DNA from: Haemaphysalis longicornis
Lineage: Eukaryota; Arthropoda; Arachnida; Ixodida; Ixodidae
DNA length: 64,000 bases
Direction of reading: 5' to 3'
NCBI GenBank assembly: GCA_013339765.2
Contig: CM023449.1
Coordinates: forward strand, 102,836,417-102,900,416
The stretch's first letter is position 1. Each line of letters begins with the position of its first letter. The notes below the pieces were generated by a model. It made no database searches and was not told where the DNA came from. It saw nothing but the letters and a program-made list of their open reading frames with translations. Below are positions 1 through 10,469 of this stretch, in pieces. Both the position numbers and the translations under genes were made by a program.

Positions 1-365
1 AGGTGGTATGCATCTGGCCGGTGCATGGTACCAGTTCAGGAAATGCCGAACCGGTCAGCAGGGAATACTAGAAAACAACATTACAAAAAAGAAAGAGGAC
101 ACGAAAGCAATCACACGCGCTCGCGTACACAAATTGATTACAATGTGAGAATATCAAAGCTAACAATGGTACTGAAGCCTTTTACCCAGATGACAATGTC
201 CGGACTTGTGGGTCAGATTTGGTTTAGTGAAGCCATTGTGCTAAAAAACGCGGTGCTAGCACAAAACCATAACCATCTACGGGAACACGCAAACTGATAG
301 GAGAATATTATTGAGGGAAAGAAATGAACAGGCGTAACATTAGCCTGACAAATGCAGCCGAAATT
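1..365. other. Unassigned sequence downstream of the Penelope-like element
   Basis: No recognisable gene. This is the 3' side of the minus-strand Penelope-like element that ends at 366. I found no copy of the sequence that precedes the element at 4270-4443, so the terminal repeats usual for complete Penelope-like elements are not evident and the true element edge is unknown. Confidence 0.5.
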
Positions 366-980
366 TTAATCGGAGGAAAGACATGTTAAACTCCTATAAC
401 TTTCATTGATGCCAAACGACGTTGACTTAAACTTATAAATGAGGGAGGACTCGCGAACCTCGCGATCGTGATGCGTTTTAAAACTAGATTCAAGAATTGT
501 GGCCTTCAGTTGTTCAAAAGAATGACCAGGAGTCTTAACATGCTTTGATAGTGGCAAAAAAGGGCAGGTTTTTGCATGGGAATGGTGATTGTCAAACCTG
601 AAACGAAAGGGTGTTTCAGTCTGGCCGATGTATTGTTTGCCGCAGAGGGTGCATTCCAGCAGGTATACGACGTTGGCGGAATCACAGTTAAAGTTCCCTT
701 TTACATTAACATAATTGTTTAAAGCTGCGCTGGCAGTGCGCTGTGGGGTGGTCATTTGTGGGCATACCTTACACCGTGGTTGGTTACATGGCATGCAACC
801 AGTAGTCTGTGGTCGGCTGATGCTAGATTTATTGAGAACACCACCCAAATTTTTGCTGCTTCTATAAACAACGCGTGGCGGCTCGGGAAATATTCTCTTA
901 AGGCGTTCTCTTTGAGCAAGAATATGGTGATGTTTCCGTAGTATGGATGCACCTTTCGGAGAAGCTGCCGAATGGGTCAA
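366..980 (-). pseudogene. GIY-YIG endonuclease domain of the Penelope-like element
   Basis: An open stretch of 204 codons. Residues 62-73 hold four cysteines (CMPC...CKVC) like the zinc-binding linker between RT and endonuclease. Residues 103-135 are the GIY-YIG core: VVY at 104-106, YIG at 117-119, then an Arg (FRFRF) and a His-rich NHHSH segment. A downstream ATILES supplies a candidate catalytic Glu. In Penelope-like elements this nuclease nicks target DNA to prime reverse transcription. The natural polyprotein enters from the RT in another frame near 980-1096, so the M at 980 is an artefact of the frameshift. The domain itself looks complete and least damaged in the element. Confidence 0.8.
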
Positions 981-3190
981 AACGGGGTTTCTTTGTTGAT
1001 TGGGTTTGGAGCTATTAAGCGGAGAATGTCGGTGTGGTTGAACTGGTTAGCTCGTGTAAACGCGTCACAAATCACCTTGTCAGGGTACTTTTGATTCAAG
1101 AGTGCGGTTTTAGGTTCTCTGCAGTTAGAATCGAAATCTGCCTGGCTTGTGCAGATGCGCCTAAAACGGTGAGATTGGCAATAAGGTATTTCAGTCTTTC
1201 AGTGCCTGACATGCTGCTGTGGAAGTGCAAATACTGACGCGCGTCCGTAGGTTTCCTAACGAGATTAGTGAGAAGCCTGCCCTGAGAAACTGTGATAGTA
1301 ACATCTAGGAAATTTATGCTGTGGGTAGAGTACAAATGAGAGAGGGAGATAGTAGGATGCGCAAGGTTAAAATCCTCAATAAACGCAAGAAGTTCCATTT
1401 CACCGTGCTGCCATATCATGAATATATCATCTATATACCTTTTGTAGTACAGTGGCTTGATATTTTGGGTTTCGAGGAAGTTTGACTCTAGACATCCCAT
1501 AAAGATATTGGCGTAGTTGGGTCCGATTTTGGTGCCCATTGACGTTCTGCTGACTTGCACGTATTTGACACCATCAAACTCGAAATTATTAAGTTAAGAG
1601 ATAGGAAATCGATAGGTTTGTCACCCACCGACCGTTCATACGCACATGATACAGCGGTGATTCCATCCGCATGGGGATGGTTAGGGTATAGCGACACGAC
1701 ATCCAGGGTAACAAGTAAACAGTTGTTAGGAATTTCTATCTTCAGAATATCCGAGATAACATGATTTGTATCCTAATGAAGGATGGAAAGCTGGGGGGAA
1801 TGTCGCGAATTAGAGAGTCCACAGCGTGAGAGGTTCTCGGTGACAGTACCAATGCCAGAAACAATGGGGCGACCTGGGTTGTTATTTTATGAATCTTAGG
1901 GAGAAGGTACTATCTACCTGCTACTGGGCTTAAGGGGATACGAGAACGAGCGGTTGTTTCAGTTATTTCCTGATTGTGAACAAGATCAGTGAGTTTAGCT
2001 TTGGGAAGTAGCTTATAATCATAATGGGATCACTAGGGAGTACTCTATAGAACGTGGTTTCTGATAGTTGTCTATTGGCCTCGCTGACATAGTCAGCTTT
2101 GACGAGGATCACGATGGCGCCTCCTTTATCGGCCGGTTTGATTACTATTTCCGGGCAACCTGCGAGTCCTTCCAGGGCTTTCTTTTTCTTGCTTGTGATG
2201 TTACGGTGGAACGAGATTTGCTTTTGATATGCTGCTCGTACATCGCGATGAACGGCTTTAATGTACATGTCGAGGCATGTATCACGCTGCGTGGGAGGGG
2301 GCCAGTGCTTAAGGCTAGGTAATGCAGTTCGGGCTTCGTCGGTTGGGGGATAGTCATGGAAGTACTCTCGCAGTCTTATATTCCTCGCGAAGTTTTCTAA
2401 GTCTTTGAAAAGTTGAAACTCGTCGAAACCGCCTGTTGCCGGGCAAAAATTCAGACGCTTTTGACAGGGCGATCATCTGATCTGGTGACAGGGTAATACT
2501 AGAGAGGTTCATCACATTTCAGGTGAGATTTTTGTTAGCGTTGATAGCCTGGGAGAGCTGACAGAAGGGGGATTGTCAGTATTTGGCGAGGTCGGGTTTC
2601 CGTTGGCAGACTGACTAGTACCGGCGCTAATGTGAGTTGGTGAATGGTCAGTATTTGACGAATTAATCGCGTTAAAGCTGCGATTTTTATGTGCTTTCCC
2701 AGAAAATGGACAGACATTAGTAGAGGGGACTAACTTTATCTATACGGGTGTAGTCATCGCTGGGAATATTATCTCTGGAAAATTTACGGACTTTTTTGTT
2801 CGGGTATGGCGGATGTCTTTTTGGATTCGTAGCTGCGAAGAAGGCCTGATTCTCTTTGGCTTAGCTCCTTACTTATAATATCTTCTTCCTGGCGGAGGGA
2901 ATGGGACATAGTCTCGTAGTGATCTAGAATTGTCTACGTTAATTGCAAGGATGCGTTGTCTAGTACCTGTTGCCACTTCTTCACGTTGGATGGGGAGAGT
3001 TCGGCAGTTGCAGGTCTCAGCCTAACCCTCAAACCCATTGGAGCCACCTCGGCAGACAAATACTGTGAAAGTGCGGAAACGTGGAATTTGGAACGTATGC
3101 GTTTTTCAGTAATCTTTTTTAATTTTAGGAACTGTTTTGACGCTGGGTAGGAGGCTGAATTACTGGGTTTTTTGGAACCTAGTCACTTTG
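981..3190 (-). pseudogene. Penelope-like reverse transcriptase and N-terminal domain, frameshifted
   Basis: The conserved N-terminal domain runs from about 3170 to 2790 (KRIRSKFHVSALSQYL, then APMGLRVRLRPATAE, one in-frame stop, then ILDHYETMSHSLRQEED). A KKVRKFSRDN segment follows in another frame. The 2300-1990 segment carries EIVIKPADKGGAIVIL, typical of Penelope RT. Motif A (LDVVSLYPNHPHADGI) lies near 1740-1690. GTKIGPNYANIFMGCLE and the catalytic YIDD (YKRYIDDIFMIW) lie at about 1530-1420. The order and motifs match canonical Penelope RT. At least four frame changes plus stops separate the blocks, so no active protein is possible. Flanks are the SGNH domain upstream and GIY-YIG downstream. 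Confidence 0.8.
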
Positions 3191-4266
3191 TCGGCGCCGA
3201 AGACACTTTCTTGCGGAGGTTGTAGGTGGCATGGGCTGGGTTTGGGGCGTGCGAAGGCAGCGTGGATCCGCTGCTGGCGTTGTCGAGTGGCTAGGTTGTG
3301 GTTGAGGCTCCAGTGGCCGTTGTAGATCCCGAGGGCGGGCGGGGCAGGCTCTGGGCGCGGCGCGCTCTCGGGGACGGGCTGCAGGCGATGCGTGTGTGCT
3401 CCGAGGCCGTGGTCGCAGGAGCACCTAAGGGTTGCAGGCTGCGTCGGGTGTCCGGGGACTCTGGGTGTAGGTCCCTGGCGCTCAGCTGAAGGTCCGTGGC
3501 CGCGGTGGTCACGGCGGCATGCGGGGCTCGCCGGTTGGCACGTGTGTCGGGGGACGTCGTGGAGGACGTTGGGCTGGACAGGAGAAGAGGCAGCGGCGGA
3601 AAGTCACGGTTGTACGAGGACGCTGCGGGAGCTTGGGTGGCGGTGCATGCGACCTTTCGCCACCCAGGAGGGCTGCAGCGCTTTTGCGTGAAGCAAAGCT
3701 CCCGGATGTGGCTAGCAAGCACAGCCACACCCTCGAAGCTGGGGTGCAGGCCATAAGCAGCAAGGACTCGGCGGGGGAAGGTGCTGGAAGCCGTGGTCAA
3801 TGAAGTGCACACAGCGAGAGTGGCTGCAGAATTCACGCAGAAGAATGTGAAAGCGTCGTTCATTTTATTGCAGGCGATTGCAAAGCGGGAGATGCGGTTG
3901 TCACGGCGGCGGTTAGCAGAGCGCGGCAGAATCAAGCTGGCGTAGATGGTGGAGCTGTTAGGCCGAGAATGAAGAATAAGGTCAGTCAGCGAGCGATAGT
4001 CACAAAAAGCACGTTCAGCAGCAGAAGAGCTCAGGTCATTAGTACCGACATGCAGAAAAACTGTGTGAGAGCAAGCAGACATAGAGTCAATGAGTAAGCG
4101 TGTATCATGCGCCGGGTTGCGAAATAAAACCAGTGGTTCAAACACAGAGCAGGTCAAAATGTTCAAAAAGATACTTAATCTAAGAGTCGCCGATTACAAC
4201 ACTAGACGGGACAGTCTGCCGGAAATTCCCGATGAGGTCTTTCTTCGTGGTCCTGGCAGCGCTCAT
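3191..4266 (-). pseudogene. SGNH/GDSL-type hydrolase domain with Pro/Arg-rich tail
   Basis: From the ATG at 4266 about 25 codons lead to VVIGDS (4183-4191 codes GDS, block I nucleophile Ser), followed at once by a TAG stop. After a frame change the open stretch 4166-3291 shows block III as LHVGTNDL and block V as YGLHPSFEGVAVLASHI. The block V His is present but the usual Asp three residues before it is Tyr. The rest is a Ser/Thr/Pro/Arg-rich linker of about 130 residues. SGNH esterase domains occur in ORF1 of some LINEs and in giant Athena-type Penelope elements (Terminons) of rotifers, so an element-encoded origin is plausible. Stop, frameshift and the Asp loss make it a pseudogene. Confidence 0.65.
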
Positions 4267-4429
4267 GCTTGAAGATAGTCTGGAAAGATAAAAACTCACA
4301 CAGAGCGCGAAAAAATAAGGTTATAGAGACCGAGACACACGAGAAAGACGTAGAAACTAAAAATAGGTTTACTGACGTTTCAAGAAGAGAACTTCTTTCT
4401 TCAGAGTACAGACTAAGTTCGTTTCAGAG

Positions 4430-4443
4430 TTATATATATATAT
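4430..4443. repeat. (TA)n microsatellite at the Gypsy-1 insertion edge
   Basis: A run of TA repeats directly abuts the first base of the Gypsy-1 LTR (TG at 4444). It probably belongs to the target site; the other flank is lost in the assembly gap, so a target duplication cannot be tested. Between 4267 and 4429 no gene is visible. Confidence 0.7.
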
Positions 4444-4870
4444 TGTCACGTAGCCAAGGACGAAGCAGTTGTTTGGAAAAGAAACAAGTTTATTGGAGCG
4501 AACTTGTGCTCCCCTAACAACTGAAAAGAATACAGAGGCGGCGAAGCAGTGGTCAACAAAGTGACGTACGTGCGTCGGCGAGCGTCGCAGAATCGAATGC
4601 CCCGGCGTCCGCACTGCAGGCCTTTTATCTTTCGGCGCGCGTGGTTCTCGAAACGTCGATTCGCATCGAGAACATAGTAGATCCAAGAAGATCATTCTGG
4701 GCCGTTCACGTTAGATCGGAACGCTCTCCCCATCACAACAGATAACGCATGCGGCACAGAAAGAAAGAATGGAACACGCGCTTCCCTTGGCGCAGAGATA
4801 ACGCAGACCGGCGCAGCCGGGCGGTAAAAGCAAAACACAAATAAGCAAACCCAATGTATGGTTCGCGGCA
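4444..4870 (-). repeat. 3' LTR of Gypsy-1
   Basis: Starts TGTCACGTAGCC and ends GTTCGCGGCA on the plus strand, giving TG...CA ends and a length of 427 bp. It aligns along its length with both LTRs of Gypsy-2, including the shared CAGATAACGCATGCGGCA-type block and the terminal box. In the element's own direction this is the downstream LTR, because the polypurine tract and pol lie at higher coordinates. Confidence 0.9.
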
Positions 4871-4886
4871 TTACCCCCCCTCTAAG
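4871..4886 (-). other. Polypurine tract of Gypsy-1
   Basis: Plus-strand TTACCCCCCCTCTAAG, hence CTTAGAGGGGGGGTAA in the element direction, sits immediately before the LTR. This is the expected place of the plus-strand primer for Ty3/Gypsy reverse transcription, and the same tract occurs in Gypsy-2. Confidence 0.8.
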
Positions 4887-4945
4887 AGTGCATCGACCCG
4901 ATGCTAATATAAGCGACAGTCCGAACAAATGAAAATAAAAGTTCG

Positions 4946-6225
4946 TCATCGTCCGTAGAAAGGTTTTAGGCGAACCACGTGGACGACTTCAGGCCGCCTG
5001 CGTTGTCGTGATGTGCCGGAGTCACCATCAGGGATCACTTCGTAGGTAAGTTGGCCAACACGTCGTAGAATCTGGTAGGGTCCAAAATAGCGTCGCAGGA
5101 GCTTCTCACTGAGTCCGCGTCGTCGAATGGGAGTCCAAACCCACACACGATCCCCTGGTTGGTACTCGGCGTCTCGGCGTCGGAGGTTGTAGCGGCCCGT
5201 ATCCACCAGTTGCTGGTCCGTTATACGAACTCGAGCGAGCTGGCGGGCCTCCTCCGCACGTTGAAGATATCCGTGGACGTCGGCGTTGAGGTCGTCGTCT
5301 TCTACGTGCGGAAGCATGGCGTCGAGCATCGTAGTCGGCCTTCTACCGTAGACAAGCTCGAACGGCGTCAGCTGTGTCGTCTCCTGGATAGCCGTGTTGT
5401 ACGCAAACGTGACATACGGGAGCACTTCGTCCCAAGTCTTATGTTCAACGTCAACGTACATTGACAGCATATCTGCGATTGTCTTGTTCAGACGTTCTGT
5501 TAGTCCGTTCGTTTGGGGGTGGTACGCCGTCGTTCTTCGGTGATCCGTGTTGCTGTAGCGCAATACTCCTTGCATCAGCTCCGCAGTAAATGCCGTTCCG
5601 CGGTCTGTGATTAGGACTTCCGGGCTCCATGTCGCAGCACAACTTGGCTTATAAAGAACTTTGCCACTTCTTGTGCAGTCCCCCTCGGAAGAGCGGCGGT
5701 CTCTGCGTAGCGCGTCATGTAGTCTGTCGCTACGACGATCCACTTGTTCTGTGATCGTGACGTAGGGAACGGGCCTAAAAGGTCCATTCCAATCTGTTGA
5801 AATGGTCTCGATGGGACGGCGATCGGTTGCAGAAGTCCGGCGGGTCTTGTCGGCGGCGTTTTTCGTCGCTGGCAGTCACGGCAGCTCCGGACGTAGTGGG
5901 TGACGTCAGAGGTAAGGCCGGGCCAGTAGTACCTCGCCTTGATTTTTCTAATAGTGCGGGCTGTGCCGAGATGTCCGGAAGACGGGTCGTCGTGGCACGC
6001 TTCCAAAATTTCGTCACGAAGGTCCGCGGGGATGACGAGAAGGTAATTCGCTCTTGTTCCGGGGCTGAAATTCTTCTTCACGAGGACGGAGTTTCTCAGG
6101 CTGAATGCTGGTAAGCTGCGTTTGAAGGTCCTAGGAACGGCAACGTTGCATCCCTCGAGGTACTCGATTATGACGCGTAAGTCGGGGTCGGCACGCTGCT
6201 GGGCGGCTAGGTCGCTCTCCGTCAC
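4946..6225 (-). pseudogene. Integrase of Gypsy-1 (one frameshift)
   Basis: The first part (6225-5611, 204 codons) has the HHCC zinc finger (H78, H85, C115, C118) and the first catalytic Asp in GMDLLGPF (D148). The second part (5743-4946, 265 codons in another frame) has the second Asp in LITDRGTAF (D47) and the Glu in HPQTNGLTERLNK (E83). Its C-terminal module contains RRYFGPYQILRRV (GPY/F type) and ends RLKPFYGR. The two parts overlap and are joined by one single-base shift near 5640. All three catalytic acids of the DDE triad are present. Apart from the frame break the protein looks complete. Confidence 0.85.
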
Positions 6226-6755
6226 GATCCCGAAGAACGCGCTGTCTTCATCAGAGTCTTTGGTGGTGGGTCGACGGGGGCGCGGGACAGGCAGTCGGCG
6301 TCGGAGTGTTTCCTGCCGGATTTATAAACGACTGTAACGTCGAACTCCTGCAGGCGCAAGCTCCACCGCCCAAGACGGCCAGAGGGGTCCTTCAAATTGG
6401 CGAGCCAACACAGCGCATGGTGGTCTGTTACAACCTTGAATGGCCTTCCATACACGTATGGGCGAAATTTTGAAATCGCCCATAAAATAGCCAGGCACTC
6501 TTTCTCAGAGGCAGAATAGTTTTTCTCCTCCTTCGACAGACCACGGCTGGCATAGGCGATTACCCTTTCGCAGCCGCTTTGCTTTTGGACAAGGACGGCA
6601 CCCAAGCCTATATCACTGGCGTCCGTGTGCATTTCCGTTTCGGCATTTTCGTCGAAATGAGCGAGCACGGGCGGGCTTTGCAGGCGTTTTTGCAGCTCGG
6701 AGAATGCTTTTTCTTGGTCGTTTTCCCAGCTGAAAGGGGTGCTGTCTTTCGTCAA
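6222..6755 (-). pseudogene. RNase H domain of Gypsy-1
   Basis: An open stretch of 177 codons. Catalytic residues of Ty3-type RNase H are visible: TDAS (D45), NYSASEKE (E85), VTDHHAL (D112) and HSDADCLSR near 151-159. It degrades the RNA strand of the RNA:DNA hybrid. It is joined to RT upstream and integrase downstream in the natural polyprotein; here single-base shifts near 6830 and near 6245 break the frame on both sides, so the M at 6755 is not the natural start. Confidence 0.85.
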
Positions 6756-8329
6756 GCGCGTGAGTGGCTCTGCAATGCGTGCGAAGTTTGCGACGAAGCG
6801 CCGGTAGTATGCGCACAGCCGAGAAATCTTCGCATGCCCTTCTTGTCTTTCGGCCTAGGGAAGTTCGCGATAGCTGAAGTTTTTGCCGGGTCAGGTAGGA
6901 CTCCCGCGGCGTTGACGACGTGGCCCAAGAACTTGAGTTCCTCGTATGCGAAACGGCACTTTTCAGGCTTCAGCGTCAACCCCGACGTACGAATGGCCTC
7001 GAGTACAGACTCCAACCTTGCAAGGTGTTCGTCGAAAGTCCGGGCGAATACCACAACGTCGTCGAGGTGTACGAGGCAGGTGTGCCACTTAAGGCCAGCT
7101 AGCACAGTGTCCATGACTCTTTGAAACGTCGCTGGTGCTGTGCACAGCCCAAACGGCATCACCTTGAACTCGTATAGGCCGTCTGGGGTTATAAATGCAG
7201 TCTTCTCTCGGTCTCTCTCGTCCACTTCTATTTGCCAGTAGCCGGTCTTCAGGTCCATCGATGAGAAGTACTTCGCGTGGCAGAGGTGGTCGAGGGCGTC
7301 GTCGATTCGGGGGAGGGGGTACACGTCCTTTTTCGTGATTTTGTTCAGTCGCCGGTAGTCAACGCAAAACCTTAATGTGCCGTCTTTTTTCTTTACGAGT
7401 ACGACGGGCGCAGCCCAGGGGCTTTTCGATGGCTGTATAATGTCGTCGCTCAGCATGGCGTCGACTTGAGTCCGGATGGCTTCCCGTTCGTGTGAAGAGA
7501 CGCGGTATGGTGACTGTCGGGTAGGTCGGGCTCCATCTTCGGTTATTATTCGGTGCTTCGCTAGAGGGGTCTGACGTAGTTTTGCGCTCGACGAAAAACA
7601 TTCGCTATAGCGACGCAGCAAAGCCAATAATTTTTTCCGTTGTTCTTGCGGTAGCGCCGGATTCACGTCGAATGGCTGCGGGAGCTTGAATGTTTCTACG
7701 GGTGTGCGTTCAAAGTCGGCGACTGCGATCACATCACTTGCTTCTTGCGTTTCTTCGAGGAACGCAATTGCAGCTCCCTTGTTTAAATGCTGGTACTCTT
7801 CGGTGAAATTAGTGACCAAAACGTGAGATTGGCGTTGCTTAAAGTGCGCAATGCCTCTTGCGACGGAGACACCGCGGTCGAGAAGCAACCTTCGATCACT
7901 CTCTACGATAGCGTCGATGTCAGAAGCAGCATCCTCACAGTAGACGGCGATCATCAAGCTTGCGCGGGGTGGCAGGGTGATGTGATCGTCGGCGATCCTG
8001 ACAGCTGCATGGTGTTCGGGGTTCGATTCCGGCGTCATGGAGTGGTCGGAGGAAAAAGTTATCGACTTCGTCTGGAGATCGATTATTGCGCCGTTGTCTG
8101 TCAAAAAGTCCATTCCGAGAATTACGCCGCGGGAGCAGTTGGGCAAAACGACGAACACTGCAGGGTACGTCGTGCCATCTATGGTGACGCGCGATGTGCA
8201 CGTTCCACTTGGCGTCACGATGTGGCCTCCTGCTGTGCGTATGTGCGGACCGTCCCATCTGGTCATAACTTTCTTCAGCTTAGACGCAAATGGTCCGCTC
8301 ATTACGATAGTCAGCTCCCGTGTCTAGAG
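6752..8329 (-). pseudogene. Protease end and reverse transcriptase of Gypsy-1
   Basis: LDTGA, the aspartic protease catalytic motif, is at 8313-8327, in another frame from the 516-codon stretch starting at 8302. That stretch begins with the rest of the protease (ILGMDFLTDNGAIIDL at 60-76). RT follows from about residue 280: SKSPWAAPVVLVKKKDG, FSSMDLKTGYW (D350, motif A), MPFGLCTAPATFQ, the motif C box HLDD (412-415) and LGHVV (459-463). Most family members, including Gypsy-2, have YLDD; the His for Tyr change keeps both Asp residues. The last 20 codons are out of frame after a single-base shift near 6830. The start and gag are lost in the gap. Confidence 0.88.
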
Positions 8330-8339
8330 GGCGACTACG

Positions 8340-8439
8340 NNNNNNNNNNNNNNNNNNNNNNNNNNNNNNNNNNNNNNNNNNNNNNNNNNNNNNNNNNNNN
8401 NNNNNNNNNNNNNNNNNNNNNNNNNNNNNNNNNNNNNNN
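8340..8439. other. Assembly gap (100 N)
   Basis: Exactly 100 N, the usual placeholder for a gap of unknown length. It removes the gag end and 5' LTR of Gypsy-1; the sequence after it does not match the missing part. Confidence 0.98.
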
Positions 8440-8904
8440 AAGAGGACAAAAACATCCTGCTCTCAATGTTGGCCAATGACCCTATCCACTAGGGCATCGC
8501 CAACAAAGTACACTGGCCGTGTTCAACAAACTCTTCGAATTGTCGGAGCAAGCTTGAGAGCTCATCCCCGACGGTGAACCTGTCTTCCTTTTTGACAACA
8601 CTTCAGCACATTGATGGGCAGAGTGGCGGCTTTGGTCATAACCCAACACACATTCCAAAGACCGTCGCCATGCAGCTTTTTCTCCAATCTGACCGAAAAA
8701 GTTATTTCAAAATTCCGATTGAGTGGGAAGGCTTACTTACCTAGAAAAACGTTTACAAGCACTGCTGAATGCGCCAGCAGGTGGAAAAAAAAGACCGCCG
8801 GTCCATGATTCCAACGCCACAGGAGAGGCAAAATGCAGCACATCAGCTGCATGAGTTTGAAGCATATCCAGGCATAATTTTTCGTTTAAAAGATAAATGA
8901 TCGC
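8440..8904. other. Unassigned sequence after the gap
   Basis: No recognisable coding region, terminal repeat or RNA. It contains neither Gypsy gag nor LTR sequence, so the gap probably hides more than the few hundred bases expected if the element were nearly complete. Confidence 0.4.
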
Positions 8905-9533
8905 TATGCTTAAATTAGAGCTAATTAGCTGCTTACTTAAAAAAAATGTCACTGTAAGTGTTAATGTACCACATACAGCTATATGCCATGTGCTCGCCAT
9001 GAGAAACCAGATTCCTCACTTACAATGACATGCACATTTAGTGAAAAGTGTAACCACACTGCTCACATAAATCGTTTTCTATGTATACGTAGCCTGACTT
9101 GAATAAAAAGCCGTTTTCCAAACCACGTACCTTGAGTGCGCTAAACACCTGTCCACAAACATACAAGCTTGTTGCTTGCACTGCTGAAGGGTGTATGCAC
9201 TGGACTTTCTACCGTGCAACGGTGCTACCTGCGTGGCAGTGCCGACGCCATAAGTGCGGTTGCACTCTGCCGCATGGGCAGCGCTTTTCCCAACACGAAA
9301 CGTGGTTTGGAGCATGGTGTTGGCAATCACGTTCGTGTGGACAGTGTTTTTTCTGCTAATCCGTGGGCTTGCAAAAGCCTCGTCGTAAGCGTAGCCAGCA
9401 TTGTTCACACTTAAAAAATTTTGGCTGCGCTGTTCACGCCTTCAACAACAGCAGACTATAAGCAGGCCGCACAACAAAAACAAACAAGCCGTTTCTTTTC
9501 TCTTTTTTTCTGTTTTGAAGTGAACGCTAGGGG
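8905..9533 (+). repeat. Left arm of large inverted repeat IR1
   Basis: Matches the reverse complement of 10470-11094 almost from end to end. Shared blocks include AATGTCACTGTA, TATGCCATGTGCTCG, TGAGAAACCAG and AGCAGGCCGCACAACAAAAA. Identity looks about 75-85 % by eye with small indels. The minus strand holds an open stretch of 109 codons (9408-9079) with no family I recognise. The arm could be one TIR of a long-TIR element or one of two opposed copies of a dispersed repeat. Confidence 0.75.
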
Positions 9534-10469
9534 GGTACTTGATGACGGTCTGATTTCATTCGACGATTTTGCAAAGAAGCTATTCAGCCCCAAATCTGTT
9601 GCACCCGTTTCATTTCAGCTGATCCCTAGGATGATGGGCATCTAAGCTTTCACCTCACGCCTCGTAACATGTTTAAAACATTACAGAGTGCTAAAATGTT
9701 TATAAATTAATGTAGCCGGTCTACTTCATGGGTGAGATGAACCCGAATGGAGATGCAGCCTTAACATAAACTACTTCAAGTGTTTTGAGGTGAACGCGCC
9801 TACATGCGTGCAATGCCGCTTCTCAGGTAATTGTGGGCAATCTAACCCTTTTATCGCATTTGCCCCTTTTCTAATGACCAAGGGTGTTTAGAGGTAACAC
9901 ACTACAGCTTGACGCTGGGTGCACAGCTTGAATACTTCAAAAACAGCGCAGAGACGAAGATGTATGGAGTGATAAACTAGAGCGCTTTTTATTTTTGACT
10001 TGTCTCTGCGCTGTTTTCGAAGTAGTCAAAGCGTGTCCCGTGATCTTGTTCGGCTTATAACTTCCGCTTCGTCTACACCGAAAAGAAAACACTTGAAATT
10101 CATTCATCAAACCTGTCGTCACTGTTGCAACTAATTTTATCACGTAGTTACCTCGCAATTGTGCCCATCCAGACCGTGTGCGTGAAAGCCCAACTTTATT
10201 GGGAGCTCAGGCGGAGGACGTTCATGCGTGCGACGCACCATCTTACATCTTACATCATCTTACACGCCGTCATCACATAAAAATATCGTTGCAGCCATGG
10301 ACAGAGAAATTTTCCTTACTTGAGCTACAGTTTGAATCAAGGCAAGAAATAAGGAAAGCAGCACATGCTACTGATACCGAGATAGCACTAAACAGGTGCG
10401 TTATCCGCGCCGCTGTGTCTGTACAAGCATTTGACGATTGCATTCGCTGCGCAAAGTTCTCAACCACTG
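9534..10469. other. Spacer between the arms of IR1
   Basis: 936 bp without a recognisable gene. It contains one strong stem-loop (9934-10023). No transposase motif was seen, so the structure would be non-autonomous if it is a transposon. Confidence 0.5.
9934..10023. repeat. Long stem-loop inside the IR1 spacer
   Basis: 9934-9955 and 10002-10023 pair over 22 bp with a single mismatch (ACAGCGCAGAGAC against GTCTCTGCGCTGT plus flanks), leaving a loop of 46 nt. The size suggests a small palindromic insertion or subterminal hairpin. No function can be assigned. Confidence 0.6.

Larger units (their letters stand above)
366..4266 (-). mobile_element. Penelope-like retroelement with an upstream SGNH-domain ORF (degenerate)
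   Basis: Reading the minus strand from 4266 downwards one meets an SGNH/GDSL-type domain, a proline/arginine-rich linker, the conserved N-terminal Penelope domain, the RT palm with YIDD, and a GIY-YIG endonuclease ending at 366. RT plus C-terminal GIY-YIG defines canonical Penelope-like elements. The pieces are collinear but need several frame changes and contain stops, so the copy is dead. The SGNH part could belong to the element or to a separate retroelement placed just upstream; collinearity, the same strand and the absence of a detectable boundary favour the former. The Gypsy-1 LTR begins 178 bp upstream. Confidence 0.7.
4444..8339 (-). mobile_element. Ty3/Gypsy LTR retrotransposon Gypsy-1, truncated by the gap
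   Basis: Minus-strand element. It has an LTR (4444-4870, TG...CA), a polypurine tract, integrase with a GPY module, RNase H, RT and the protease end with DTGA at 8313-8324, where the assembly gap starts. Order PR-RT-RH-IN identifies Ty3/Gypsy. Gag and the other LTR should lie in the unassembled part; the sequence after the gap does not continue the element. It belongs to the same family as Gypsy-2 (32193-38173): LTRs, PPT context and pol align throughout. I see only single-base frame breaks and no clear nonsense codon in its pol, so it is younger than Gypsy-2 or carries sequencing errors. Confidence 0.9.

Noticed and set aside
3137..3803. Long plus-strand open stretches of 60-99 codons in GC-rich sequence
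   Set aside because: They are antisense to the Pro/Arg-rich tail of the SGNH ORF; the GC bias keeps the opposite frames open and no motif is present.
4267..4443. Hammerhead ribozyme motif expected in terminal repeats of some Penelope-like elements
   Set aside because: No CTGATGA core with the partner GAAA was found on either strand near either end of the element.
8018..8034. GTTCGATTCCGG resembling a tRNA B-box
   Set aside because: Lies inside Gypsy-1 protease coding sequence with no A-box or cloverleaf around it.
4946..8302. Plus-strand open stretches across Gypsy-1 (up to 230 codons, one running through the N gap)
   Set aside because: Antisense shadows of pol; the minus strand has all catalytic motifs in order.
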